The translations under genes were made by a program, and so were the position numbers. Shown here one piece after another: positions 9,254-18,100 of a stretch of 64,000 nt of DNA. The stretch is from CAG-177 sp964587915 (GTDB lineage: Bacteria > Bacillota > Clostridia > Oscillospirales > Acutalibacteraceae), in contig CAZPMK010000006.1 in the NCBI GenBank assembly GCA_964587915.1, positions 1-64,000 on the forward strand. Reading direction: 5' to 3'. The notes below the pieces were generated by a model, which made no database searches, was not told the origin of the DNA, and was given only the letters and a program-made list of their open reading frames with translations. The number at the start of each line of letters is the position of its first letter. Within the stretch, counting starts at the first letter, position 1.

Positions 9254-9535
9254 ATGGAAAAATATTTTGATGCCGCGAAGGTTTTTTATTACAAAACGAT
9301 AAGAAAACCCATTAAAACTCCCGATGATGCTCTTATAGAAAAAATCCGTGACACCTATGCCCGACTGCTCAGTGCCTACAGCCGCTTTGAAATGGAGGAT
9401 AATGAGGATCTTCTCGATTCGATAATTTATGAGATTGAATCCCTGAAGGCTCTTTACCGCTATTTGATTAAGAAGGCTCAGAGCGAGGGAGTCAAGTGTC
9501 GTGAAATAACCGTTTACGGCAGGGAGGTTGTATGA
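9254..9535 (+). CDS. yaaL: YaaL-like DUF2508 family small protein
   Basis: A 93-aa charged, helical cytoplasmic protein with no catalytic motif. The recognition rests on size, its composition (DNEDLLDSIIYEIESLKALY) and the fact that it lies directly before bofA, the arrangement known from Bacillus (yaaL-bofA). Function in the family is unknown. The start has ACAGGAGGACTGAAATT before ATG. The stop codon is followed at once by the bofA ATG, so the two are co-translated. In Bacillus this pair follows recR; here it stands between manA and a phosphoesterase gene, a rearranged position. Confidence 0.75.
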   Translation: MEKYFDAAKVFYYKTIRKPIKTPDDALIEKIRDTYARLLSAYSRFEMEDNEDLLDSIIYEIESLKALYRYLIKKAQSEGVKCREITVYGREVV

Positions 9536-9790
9536 ATGAACGGTGTTTTTATTACCCTTGCCGTCGTTTGTGGTGCAAGTGTGCTTTGGTGGATGATTAG
9601 AAGTGAACGGGGAGCTTCGAGCTTTGCCGTCTCCGCTTTACAAGGCATTGCCGCCATGTTTGCCGTTAATCTTACGGGAATTGTCACGGGAATCAGCATT
9701 GCCGTGAATTGGTACACCATTGCCGCCTGCATACTTCTCGGGCTTCCCGGAGTAATAACAGCTCTCGGAATGAATCTTTTGTTGCTGTAG
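9536..9790 (+). CDS. bofA: Pro-sigma-K processing inhibitor BofA family
   Basis: An 84-aa integral membrane protein with two or three hydrophobic segments: residues 3-20, about 28-50 (containing LQGIAAMFAVNLTGIVTG) and 58-84 ending GLPGVITALGMNLLLL. The C-terminal GLPGVITAL block and the length are typical of BofA. In Bacillus BofA sits in the outer forespore membrane with SpoIVFA and holds the SpoIVFB protease inactive. SpoIVFA-like and SpoIVFB-like genes are at 57533-58483 and 56932-57543 in this window, so the whole processing complex is present. The ATG follows the yaaL stop directly. Confidence 0.85.
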   Translation: MNGVFITLAVVCGASVLWWMIRSERGASSFAVSALQGIAAMFAVNLTGIVTGISIAVNWYTIAACILLGLPGVITALGMNLLLL

Positions 9791-9853
9791 CCCTTGAATT
9801 TCGGCGTCCGCTTTGATATTATTATAGTATATCAATTCTCGGAGGACAGCCGC

Positions 9854-10981
9854 ATGAAAAGCAGAATTTTAAGAAATCTTCTTTTGGGATTTTCCGCACC
9901 GTCTCTTGCCGCAATGGGGACACCGCAGAAATTCAAATCGGACAAATTCAATCGTGAAGCACCGCCGCCGCTGAAATTCAATGAAAACGGCAAATTCCGC
10001 ATACTTCATCTTACGGATATTCATGATGTTGACCCCGAAATGGATGACGACACCGACCGCAAAATTCCCCTTGCAAAGGATATTGAAACTCTCAACTGCA
10101 TTGAAAGCTGCATTGAAGCGGCGAAGCCCGATTTAGTCGTGTTCGGCGGAGATAACATAAGCGGCTTTTGGGAAGAATTTACCTATGCGTATGTTGAAAA
10201 AACAATCAAAAAAATAATTGAGCCTATCGCAAAGAGAAATATTCCGCTCGCAATTGTTTTCGGAAATCATGACGGTGAAGCAGGCTTCCACCGTGAATTT
10301 CAAATGCTGATTTATTCTGAGTATGCAAATTTCCGTTCATCTCTCAACGATGCCGACGTGTACGGGTGCGGCAATTGCTGTCTCACCGTCAAAAGCAGTA
10401 CGGCTGAGCGTGACGCCTTTTGCATATGGCTGATTGATTCAAACGATTACATCAGAAAGCCCGACGGCGGACTCGGCTATGACAAGGTTCACTCCGACCA
10501 AATTGAATGGTATGAGAAAAAAGCGGCTCAATTGAAAGCGGAAAACGGCGGAAAAGTCGTACCGTCCGTTGTGTTTCAGCATATGCCCGTTCAGCAGGAG
10601 CTTGATTTGCTTTGCGAGACGGACAAAAAAGGTGAAAATGTAATTGAATGCGGCGAAAAGCTGTATTCCTTTGGAGATTCTCTGATTGAGGGCAGACTGC
10701 GTGAACGTCCGTGCCCACCGGATGCAAGTCTTGATGCACGAGACCAGCTCGAAAGCTGGAAACGAATCGGCGACGTGAAGGCGGCGTTTTTCGGTCACGA
10801 CCATGTTAATGATTTTCATGTTCGCGTTGACGGCATTGACTTATATCAAACCATCGGCTGCGGATATTTCACCTACGGCAAGGAACACGGCGGCAGGCTG
10901 ATAATCCTCGATGAAAATAATCCCGACAAAATTGAAACACAAACTATAGAAATCCCGAGAATCACCGATATCAAACTTTAA
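9854..10981 (+). CDS. Calcineurin-like metallophosphoesterase
   Basis: Binuclear-metal phosphoesterase, 375 aa. The five family motifs are visible: LTDIHD, FGGDNI (GD), FGNHDGE (GNHD), QHMP (H) and GHDHVND (GHxH-like). The ORF can be extended to a TTG at 9794, but CGGAGGACAGCCGC lies just before the ATG at 9854. The N-terminus is basic then weakly hydrophobic (RNLLLGFSAPSLAAMG), which may be a poor signal peptide; export is uncertain. It resembles purple-acid-phosphatase-like 29 and Dcr2-type enzymes. It follows bofA by about 60 bases, with TATTAT/TATAGT boxes between, so it probably has its own promoter. The substrate is unknown. Confidence 0.85.
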   Translation: MKSRILRNLLLGFSAPSLAAMGTPQKFKSDKFNREAPPPLKFNENGKFRILHLTDIHDVDPEMDDDTDRKIPLAKDIETLNCIESCIEAAKPDLVVFGGDNISGFWEEFTYAYVEKTIKKIIEPIAKRNIPLAIVFGNHDGEAGFHREFQMLIYSEYANFRSSLNDADVYGCGNCCLTVKSSTAERDAFCIWLIDSNDYIRKPDGGLGYDKVHSDQIEWYEKKAAQLKAENGGKVVPSVVFQHMPVQQELDLLCETDKKGENVIECGEKLYSFGDSLIEGRLRERPCPPDASLDARDQLESWKRIGDVKAAFFGHDHVNDFHVRVDGIDLYQTIGCGYFTYGKEHGGRLIILDENNPDKIETQTIEIPRITDIKL

Positions 10982-11052
10982 TTCACGAGCGTAGATGCTT
11001 AATGCTTTTACACTCTTTATTACAGTCAGTTTGCTTAATTTTCACATTATAA

Positions 11053-11081
11053 AAAGGCATCGCTTTAACGGCGGTGCCTTT
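11053..11081 (+). terminator. Hairpin downstream of the metallophosphoesterase
   Basis: Stem of 11 bp with one G-U pair (11053-11063 with 11071-11081), 3' arm ending in TTT. It is about 70 bases after the stop codon. Confidence 0.6.
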
Positions 11082-11095
11082 GTTGTATGCAAAAA

Positions 11096-11127
11096 CACGG
11101 TGCAGACCCGTTCGGAGCCGCACCGTG
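11096..11127 (-). terminator. Terminator of the PAP2/hydrolase operon
   Basis: Perfect 8-bp stem CACGGTGC/GCACCGTG; read on the minus strand it is followed by TTTTTGC. It lies 13 bases after the hydrolase stop codon. Confidence 0.75.
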
Positions 11128-11139
11128 AATAAATTATTT

Positions 11140-12189
11140 CTATTTAGTAAAAAAGTCCTTGATTTCACTTTTGACTATTCGGAAAAGACAGCGTATCATC
11201 GGCCACAGCATCGCCTTAAACGATTCTATGGTGTCCTCCTCCAATGCAACCGCACCGCTCGGTTCACCGCCGGCTTCGGCATCATCGTTTGAATAGGCAG
11301 AAAGCCAAGATATCATGCCGTCGGGATATGTAAGAGTCACAGCGTCACCGTTTCCGTCAAAGGTCTCCATGTTGTAATAATCGCCGCCGGAGTATGTAAA
11401 CATATCGTTTGCAACGGCAAACCACGCAAGGTGATTGCTTGAGGTTTTCGTGCCGTCAGGATAGCAAACCTGCCCGAAAACGGAAATTCTGCACTCGTCT
11501 TTCACCGTTGATATCCGCATCAGCTTATCCCAAATATCGGCGGTATAGGTATGGTAGCCCGCAAGCACATCATACTTGCTTGCAGAAATCCAAACAGGCA
11601 TTGAGGTGAGCGTTGAAAGCTCCTTTTCGGTAAATTCATGAGCGGGACAAATCGGGAAAGCCGCCGCAAAAAAATCGGGATAGCTTGCCGCCATTTTAAG
11701 TGTCATCTTTCCGCCCATTGAAAATCCGCCGACATAAATTCTCGATATATCAATGTTCGCGGAATTTTCGGCAATAAAGCTGTCAATTGCCGCCTTGAGC
11801 GGGACTATCAGCTCATTTGACCAGTACAAGCCGTCTTCCTCGAGAGAACGGGCAGCAAGCAGATACGCTCCGCCGCTGTTCTTGAATCTGCTCTGCAATT
11901 CGTCACTTGCCCAAAGGGGAAAATTGTTCTGCTCAATCTGTGCTCCGGGATATTCGCCCTCGCCCATGCCGTGAAGCCAGACAACAAGCGGATATTTTTT
12001 TGCATCACCATTTTCGCACGGAGAATACGCAACATAATCTATGCTTTTGCCGTTAATCTCGGGACCCTTTCCATGAACAAAAAGCGTTTTAAGCGTTTCT
12101 ATGTTGTTCGGTTCAATCTCTGCCGAAGCAAAAGCACAACAGGAAAAAGCGATAATCAGCGAAAAAAAGAGGCATAAGAGCTTTTTCAT
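11140..12189 (-). CDS. Secreted alpha/beta hydrolase (esterase or PHB-depolymerase-like)
   Basis: A 349-aa protein with a clear signal peptide (KKLL then a hydrophobic core ending CCAFASA, cleavage near residue 23). The hydrolase fold shows the oxyanion turn WLHGMGEG, the nucleophile elbow GGFSMGGK (Ser) and a late His in SSNHLAW. This pattern matches dienelactone-hydrolase and feruloyl-esterase-like secreted esterases. After about residue 310 there is an acidic linker and a hydrophobic C-terminal helix (LFRIVKSEIKDFFTK), a tail type also seen on other secreted proteins here. The gene follows a PAP2 phosphatase by 14 bases. The substrate is not known. Confidence 0.8.
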   Translation of the reverse strand: MKKLLCLFFSLIIAFSCCAFASAEIEPNNIETLKTLFVHGKGPEINGKSIDYVAYSPCENGDAKKYPLVVWLHGMGEGEYPGAQIEQNNFPLWASDELQSRFKNSGGAYLLAARSLEEDGLYWSNELIVPLKAAIDSFIAENSANIDISRIYVGGFSMGGKMTLKMAASYPDFFAAAFPICPAHEFTEKELSTLTSMPVWISASKYDVLAGYHTYTADIWDKLMRISTVKDECRISVFGQVCYPDGTKTSSNHLAWFAVANDMFTYSGGDYYNMETFDGNGDAVTLTYPDGMISWLSAYSNDDAEAGGEPSGAVALEEDTIESFKAMLWPMIRCLFRIVKSEIKDFFTK

Positions 12190-12203
12190 ATTCTTCCTCC
12201 GAA

Positions 12204-12839
12204 TTATTTTGCTTTTTTTGCACGCTTTGCGGCTATGGCAGCTTCAACCTTGGGATATACGGCTTTTACGACGAAATATGCCGCAACAGCCCAAATTGCA
12301 CCGGAAACAAGACCGCCGAGAACGTCGGTGCAATAGTGAACGTGAACGTAGATTCTTGTAAATCCTATGAGCAACGCAAGAATAATTGCGGGGATTGACC
12401 ACGCCTTATCCTTTTTGTCGAGCGTAAGGAGAAGTGCAAGAGCGGGTGCGAAGCTCGATGAGGTGTGTCCCGAGGGGAACGAATAGCTCGTCAGCTTTTC
12501 AACAAAGTTGGGGAAATGATATTCCTGTGCCCATCTTGCGGCAAGCTCGGGATATTTGCTTATGCCCTCCCACGCAAGAAGATTGTACGGGCGAGGTCTT
12601 GCAACAAGGCTCTTGAGTATGAGGTTGTTGCCGATACCCATGAACGCCATTGCAATAAGCATTACAACGCCTGCCTTGCGGGTCTTTTTAGGAATGAGCA
12701 TCAAAAGGGAGAAAACAATCCAAAATGCTCCGTCGCCGAGGTTCGTGATGAAAACAATTATGGGCGTGAGCCAATCAGCCCAGATGTGCTCCTCCACAAA
12801 AGTGAAAACGGATAAATCAAAGTTAAGTATCGCTTCCAA
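12204..12839 (-). CDS. PAP2-family membrane phosphatase
   Basis: A 211-aa integral membrane protein with about five to six hydrophobic segments. The three PAP2 motifs are present: KSLVARPRP (KxxxxxxRP), FPSGHTSS (PSGH) and TRIYVHVHYCTD (RxxxxxHxxxD). Members dephosphorylate undecaprenyl pyrophosphate or phosphatidate outside the membrane. The C-terminus is a basic tail (AAKRAKKAK). The start codon is TTG, preceded by AAAGGATGATACT; no better start exists. It is first of two genes with the secreted hydrolase. BacA-like (UppP) function is possible but not certain. Confidence 0.88.
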   Translation of the reverse strand: MEAILNFDLSVFTFVEEHIWADWLTPIIVFITNLGDGAFWIVFSLLMLIPKKTRKAGVVMLIAMAFMGIGNNLILKSLVARPRPYNLLAWEGISKYPELAARWAQEYHFPNFVEKLTSYSFPSGHTSSSFAPALALLLTLDKKDKAWSIPAIILALLIGFTRIYVHVHYCTDVLGGLVSGAIWAVAAYFVVKAVYPKVEAAIAAKRAKKAK

Positions 12840-12939
12840 AGTATCATCCTTTCTTCTTTTTCTCTATTATCTCTTTTATCGCCGAAAATTTCAAGTCCTT
12901 ATTGCAAAAAAGTTCAAATATTTGAGGAAAATTTTAAAA

Positions 12940-12964
12940 GGGAGCCGTGTTCGACACAGCTCCC
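12940..12964 (-). terminator. Terminator of the pyrR-uracil permease operon
   Basis: Hairpin GGGAGC-GTGT / ACAC-GCTCCC with one mismatched position; on the minus strand it runs into TTTTAAAATTTT. It lies 17 bases after the permease stop. Confidence 0.8.
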
Positions 12965-12981
12965 TCTTTGAATTATTGAAA

Positions 12982-14325
12982 TCAGTTCTCAGACTTCTTG
13001 TCCTTTTTTGAAAGAACAACGTTAACGATAATGCCGAGGATAAGAGCACAAGCAATCGAGGTGAGGGTAATCTGACCAATCTTAATTGCCATGCCGCCGA
13101 TACCTGCGATGAGAATCGTTGAAACAACGAAGAGGTTTTTGTTTTCGCCGAGGTCAACGCTCTGAATCATCTTGAGACCGCTTACTGCGATAAAGCCGTA
13201 GAGGGTGATGCAAACGCCGCCCATAACGCAGGAGGGAATTGATGAAAGGAAGGTAACGAACGGACCAAAGAACGAAACGAGAATTGCGATTATTGCAGTT
13301 GCAAGAATGGTAACCACGGAAGCGTTACCCGTAATGGCAACACAGCCGACGGACTCACCGTAGGTGGTGTTGGGGCAGCCGCCGAAAAACGCACCGAAGA
13401 TTGAACCGACGCCGTCGCCGAGAAGAGTTCTGTGGAGGCCGGGATCCTCAAGAAGTTCCTTGTCGATAATGGAAGAAAGGTTCTTGTGGTCGGCAATATG
13501 CTCAGCGAATACAACGAAAGCAACGGGAACATACGCTACTGCAAGGGTTGCGATGTACTGAGCATCAACCTGCTTGAAGCCCTTTGCCGCCTCGATGAAG
13601 GTGAAATTGGGAAGCCACTGCATCTCCTTGAAGATGGAGAAGTCGATTATCTGAAGTGACACATTTGCGGTTGCAATGCCGATAACGGTAAATATCGTTG
13701 CGGTAAGATAGCCTGCAAGAATACCGATAATAAAGGGAATGAGCTTTGCCATCTTCTTGCCGTAAACCGAAGAAATGATAACGGCAAAGAGAGTAACAAG
13801 AGCACAGATAAAGCCAATCCAGCCCTTTGTGGTCATTTCGTATGTTGAATCAACCACATCAGCAAATTTAAGAGAATCACCGACAGCGTTACCGGCAAGG
13901 GAGAGACCGATTATTGCAACGGTGGGGCCGATAACAACGGGAGGCATGAGCTTGTTTATCCATTCAACACCTGCAAACTTAACAACAAGAGCGATAACAA
14001 CATAAACAAGACCTGCGAAAATCGCACCGATGATGAGACCTGCGTGACCTGCCGATGTGGAAGCCGCACCGGCGAAAGCGGCGAACATCGAGCCGATAAA
14101 GGCAAAGGATGAGCCGAGGAAAACGGGGCTTCTGAACTTGGTAAAAAGAAGGTATACTATCGTGCCGACACCTGCTCCGAAAAGAGCCGCCGACTGCGAC
14201 ATACCGTTTCCGATGATTGACGGAACAGCAATGGTTGCCGCCAAAATCGCAAGAAGCTGCTGGAATGCGAAGACGATCAGCTGACCGAACTTCGGTTTGT
14301 CTTTGACATTGTAAACGAGATTCAT
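12982..14325 (-). CDS. uraA: Uracil permease (NCS2 nucleobase:cation symporter)
   Basis: Imports uracil across the cytoplasmic membrane. The protein has 447 aa and about 12-14 hydrophobic segments. NCS2 signatures include MPPVVIGPTVAIIGLSLAG and, in the TM10 region, GGCPNTTYGESVG, a nucleobase-contact motif typical of the UraA/PyrP group. It lies 57 bases after pyrR in the same transcript, so it shares the PyrR-type attenuator upstream. The ATG has AAGGAGGCAATATAA before it. In other firmicutes pyrR-pyrP pairs begin the pyr operon; here the biosynthetic genes are absent and a terminator follows, so this is a stand-alone salvage unit. Confidence 0.93.
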   Translation of the reverse strand: MNLVYNVKDKPKFGQLIVFAFQQLLAILAATIAVPSIIGNGMSQSAALFGAGVGTIVYLLFTKFRSPVFLGSSFAFIGSMFAAFAGAASTSAGHAGLIIGAIFAGLVYVVIALVVKFAGVEWINKLMPPVVIGPTVAIIGLSLAGNAVGDSLKFADVVDSTYEMTTKGWIGFICALVTLFAVIISSVYGKKMAKLIPFIIGILAGYLTATIFTVIGIATANVSLQIIDFSIFKEMQWLPNFTFIEAAKGFKQVDAQYIATLAVAYVPVAFVVFAEHIADHKNLSSIIDKELLEDPGLHRTLLGDGVGSIFGAFFGGCPNTTYGESVGCVAITGNASVVTILATAIIAILVSFFGPFVTFLSSIPSCVMGGVCITLYGFIAVSGLKMIQSVDLGENKNLFVVSTILIAGIGGMAIKIGQITLTSIACALILGIIVNVVLSKKDKKSEN

Positions 14326-14382
14326 TTATATTGCCTCCTTAAAAAATTTACTTCTTTATCTTTATCGCAAAAGCGTTAAAGC

Positions 14383-14916
14383 CTATTTCTGCCAAATTGA
14401 AACGCTGACTTCATCATCAAACGGAGGTGTGCTGACAACGATTACCTCGCTTCGAGAGGTCGGGACGTTCTTTCCAACATAATCGGCAACTATGGGCAAT
14501 TCCCGGTGTCCTCGGTCTATGAGAGCAGCAAACTGAATTTTCGCAGGTCTGCCGAGAGAAATGAGGGCTTCCATCGCCGCCCTTGCGGTTCTGCCCGTAT
14601 AGAGAACGTCATCAACCATTATCACGGTTTTGCCCGTAACGGAAAAATCTATTCGAGTTTCGTTGAGCTTGGGCTGATCGACATCTCCGCTCAAATCGTC
14701 ACGGTAGAGGGTTATGTCAAGATATCCTATATCAACCTCAACGCCGAGACTCTTGATTCTCGTTGCAAGAATATCGGCAAGAGGTGCACCGCGACGCATT
14801 ATGCCGACAACGCAGAGCTTTTCGCCGTCACCGTTTCGCTCAACGATTTCGTGAGCTATTCTTGTGAGTGCTCTGCTGATCGCTTGGCAATCCATCAAGT
14901 ACGACTTGAACTCCAC
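14383..14916 (-). CDS. pyrR: PyrR: pyr attenuation regulator / uracil phosphoribosyltransferase
   Basis: A UMP/UTP-sensing RNA-binding protein that also has weak UPRTase activity. Conserved blocks: ALTRIAHEI near the N-terminus, ITLYRDDLS, the PRPP-binding loop VIMVDDVLYTGRTARAAM and DRGHRELPI with NVPTSRSE. The frame can be opened further to 14958, but GGGGAGGTG stands 7 bases before the GTG at 14916, giving 177 aa, close to the 180-aa family norm; the longer N-terminus would overlap the terminator stem of its own leader. It heads the pyrR-uraA operon and should act on the leader at 14939-15011. Confidence 0.93.
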   Translation of the reverse strand: MEFKSYLMDCQAISRALTRIAHEIVERNGDGEKLCVVGIMRRGAPLADILATRIKSLGVEVDIGYLDITLYRDDLSGDVDQPKLNETRIDFSVTGKTVIMVDDVLYTGRTARAAMEALISLGRPAKIQFAALIDRGHRELPIVADYVGKNVPTSRSEVIVVSTPPFDDEVSVSIWQK

Positions 14917-14938
14917 GCCGACACCTCCCCGTAAAAAA

Positions 14939-15011
14939 GCGACCCCGTCCTCCGACAAGATCGCAAATCACAATTCAATGTGCGGCATGATTCTGTTACC
15001 AATCTTGTCGG
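14939..15011 (-). promoter_or_regulatory. PyrR-type transcription attenuator in the pyrR leader
   Basis: On the minus strand the leader holds a terminator stem (14964-14954 with 14949-14939, 11 bp with G-U pairs, loop GGAG) followed by CTTTTTTAC. Its 5' arm GATCTTGTCGG is also complementary to CCGACAAGATT at 15011-15001, giving an antiterminator. The antiterminator's 5' side lies within a segment GGTACAGAGATGCC that resembles the PyrR binding loop of firmicutes. The expected effect is that PyrR-UMP blocks the antiterminator and favours termination. The structure is read by eye, not folded. Confidence 0.8.
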
Positions 15012-15047
15012 CATCTCTGTACCGCTCTTAAAGATTTTACCTATGTC

Positions 15048-15076
15048 AGTATATCACTCGTTCACGGTTTTGTAAA
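15048..15076 (-). promoter_or_regulatory. Sigma-A promoter of pyrR-uraA
   Basis: On the minus strand TTTACA (15076-15071), 17-base spacer, TATACT (15053-15048). It is placed so that transcription starts just upstream of the attenuator. Confidence 0.8.
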
Positions 15077-15166
15077 GATATTTTCACAAAAAATCTTTTT
15101 TTCGACAATGTGACTAAAAATCACACACAATATTTAGTGCTAATTACGGCATATGAAGTTAAAAAT

Positions 15167-15190
15167 CCCCTGCACCTTGCGATGCAGGGG
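15167..15190 (-). terminator. Terminator of the InlB-repeat protein gene
   Basis: Perfect CCCCTGCA/TGCAGGGG stem, followed on the minus strand by ATTTTTAAC, 9 bases after the stop codon. Confidence 0.85.
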
Positions 15191-15199
15191 AATGAAATG

Positions 15200-18100
15200 T
15201 TACATTTCGGGAAGCTCTTCTTCACCCTTAATCAGGGAGATAAGAAGTTTGACAAGTGCGGCGATATTCTCGGGTGAGAATGTATCGTTTGCAAGTCCTT
15301 TCGCATCAAAGCGAAGTGAAACCTTGCTCCACATATCTGCACTGAAGAAGCCGCTCCACTCAAAGTTTTCAAGAGACGGGGTGATGAAAGCAACAAACTG
15401 CGTGTCGGGGAAAGCATTGATTGATGCCGCACTCTTGTCGCAGGATGTGTTGTTCGACCAATAATATCTCTTGAAGTCCTTTGAAAGTGCCGAATAGAGG
15501 ACACCGGCGGTATCATAGGTTCTGAAGAGAAGATCCTCGTAGGAAATCCACTGTGCCTGATAAACTATCGGAGCATATGCCTTTCTCTCACCGTTCGGCG
15601 AATATCCCTCTTTCCACTTTTCGGGGCTGTTGATGTCTGCGGGATCTTCAAGATAGAATACTTTCCAACCGATTATCTCATAATTGCCGATGGGCTTATC
15701 GTTATCATACATCGGTCTTTTACGGATAGCCAAGCCTGCGCCGATGTTTCCGCCGACTTCTTCTGCCTCAAACTCGGGATCGGTTCCGTAAACGGCACTG
15801 CCGTTGCTTGTCGGCTTCGTGCCTTCTCTGCCGTTATTCAAATCAATGTAAACGGCAAAGGTTGTATCCGTATACTGTGCAACGACATTCATTCCGCCTG
15901 CGGCAACATAAGCGGAGTCGGCTTTCCATATTGAGAATGTCTTTCCCTCGGGTGCTTTTGCATTGATTTTAGCTCTTTCCTCAGTGGTGGAAACTGAATC
16001 GATGTACGAGGAAATATTCATTCCTACGGGAATATTCATCGTAGTATAAAGTTCCTTCTCATTTGCCGCATTTGTAATATAGAAATTTACAGGGTATTCG
16101 ATAGCGGTCCACTTGGGATAGAACATCAATGTCTTTTTAGTTGTGTCGAAATTAAGCGGATTCATTGTAATCGGATTTGCACTTGCTACCATGCTTTCGG
16201 TAATTTCGAGCGGGAAGGAAATCTTTGTCGCTTCGGTTTGTTCGCTTGCTTTATTAGTCAAATACCAGCCGTCGAATCTGTAGCCTGCCTGTGCCCAATT
16301 CTTTGCGCCGTCTGCTTGCTGTGAGGACTCAATGCCTTCTACGGGGAATTTGTATGTTGCCACCGGCGTTGTTTTATCTGCCATGTATTTCAGCTCGCCG
16401 TTGGTAATGTCTATTTCTTCACCGACTTTTGCAGGCAAGGTGTAAAGAACCCTGCTGTTGTTCTGAGTATAGAAGCCAACCTGATATTCGTAGGGTTTAT
16501 AGCTTGCCGTAGCAACGATAACCGGACCGTGTTCAGGTGTAATGTTAAATTTCACACCTCTTTCGGTGAACGCAAAGGTCTTACCCTCAGCATCGGTCCA
16601 TGAAGCAAGTTCATAAGCTCCTCCGCCCGGTTCTTCAGCAACATCTTTCCTACTTGCCGCAGGTACCGAGTATGTGCATATGCCGGTATTGCTTGCACCG
16701 GAGACCTCTGATTCAGTTTCCAAATTGGTAAATGTGGTGGTGAATGTTTTGGTTTTTGCATCAAAAGTAGGAACTTTTACCGTGAGTGTATATAGAACAG
16801 CAGTGTAAATATAATAAGTTGTCGTAGAAGTAAATTCGATGGTACCCGTCTGCTTTTGAGGCGATGCCGTCACCGCTCCGGTCACCTCATCTTTTGTCGG
16901 CTCAGCTAAATCGTAAACGCCGGTGGTTGCAGCGACCAGCTTACCGGCCCAATTAGCGTCGGCAGGCTTTACTTGTTTAACTATATCACTAGTTACATTA
17001 ATTCCCTTGTCTCCGTAATAACCCGACTTTGTGGTATATACTTTCCAATCACCGGTTGAATAGTCCATGATTTTGAATGTAATTTCATATTTGGTTTTGG
17101 ACCAAATTGCGCTTATGGTGACATCGTTAACAAACTCGTGCTTATAGGTGCCGTTGGAGATATAACCGTTTCCGGGACCTGTTTTAACAAGCCATGCGAC
17201 AAGGTCATTGTGCTCCTTAACAGGAACAATATCTTTAAGGTTAACCTCTTCTCCGTATGCGACCTCTTTAACATAGGTCTCTTGCTCATTAAGCTTTCCG
17301 CCGCCGAGATCAAAGGTGATTCTGAATTTGTCGGTATCAAACAAGGGTTTATACACGCCGTTCTTCTTGGGAATGATAACATTTCCGCTATCGTTCATGG
17401 TAAGCTTTTCGCCCGTAGCCGTATCAACCCATGCAACCAATTCGGCGCCTTCCTTTGTTACGGTGGGAGGAGTAACCACAGCGTTTTCCTCATAATCTCC
17501 GCTGCTGAGTATCTCACCGCTTGCATCTGCGAATACCGCCGAATATTTACCTGCCGTGACAGGATTTTTACCTATTACAAAAGTCCAGTTACTATCGGTA
17601 AAATCGAAATTATCGGCGTCAATGAGATTTGTTGCGTACATATTCGCTGTATCGCCGTCTCTTACATCTGTAACTGTAGCATTGCCGCTTCTACTGGAGT
17701 TTGTGCTTTGGCCCTGAATCTTGTCATGAATTTTGTACATTTCAGTAATAACAAACGAAGAGCCTGTTGTTCCTGCCGAAAGCTTAGTTGCAGAGTTTTG
17801 GGAATCATATTCTCTTACTTTAATGTCAAAGGAATAAACACATTCGTCACTGTCAAGCATAACATTTTGACCGTTGTTGGACTTAATTGAACTCAGTTCG
17901 CAAAGATCCCAGCCTCTTACCGTGGTCAAATCAAGACCCATTTTGCTTGCTGCTTCCTTTGAGGTTGTTGCATCTGTGAAATAGTCACCATCATTTCCTG
18001 CCCAAGTGGTTCTGAATGTGAACTTAAGACTCGTTTTTGTTTCTAAATCCCTATCAACCAAATAATTGCTGCTCGAAGATTGGCTTGTCTTGTTAATATA

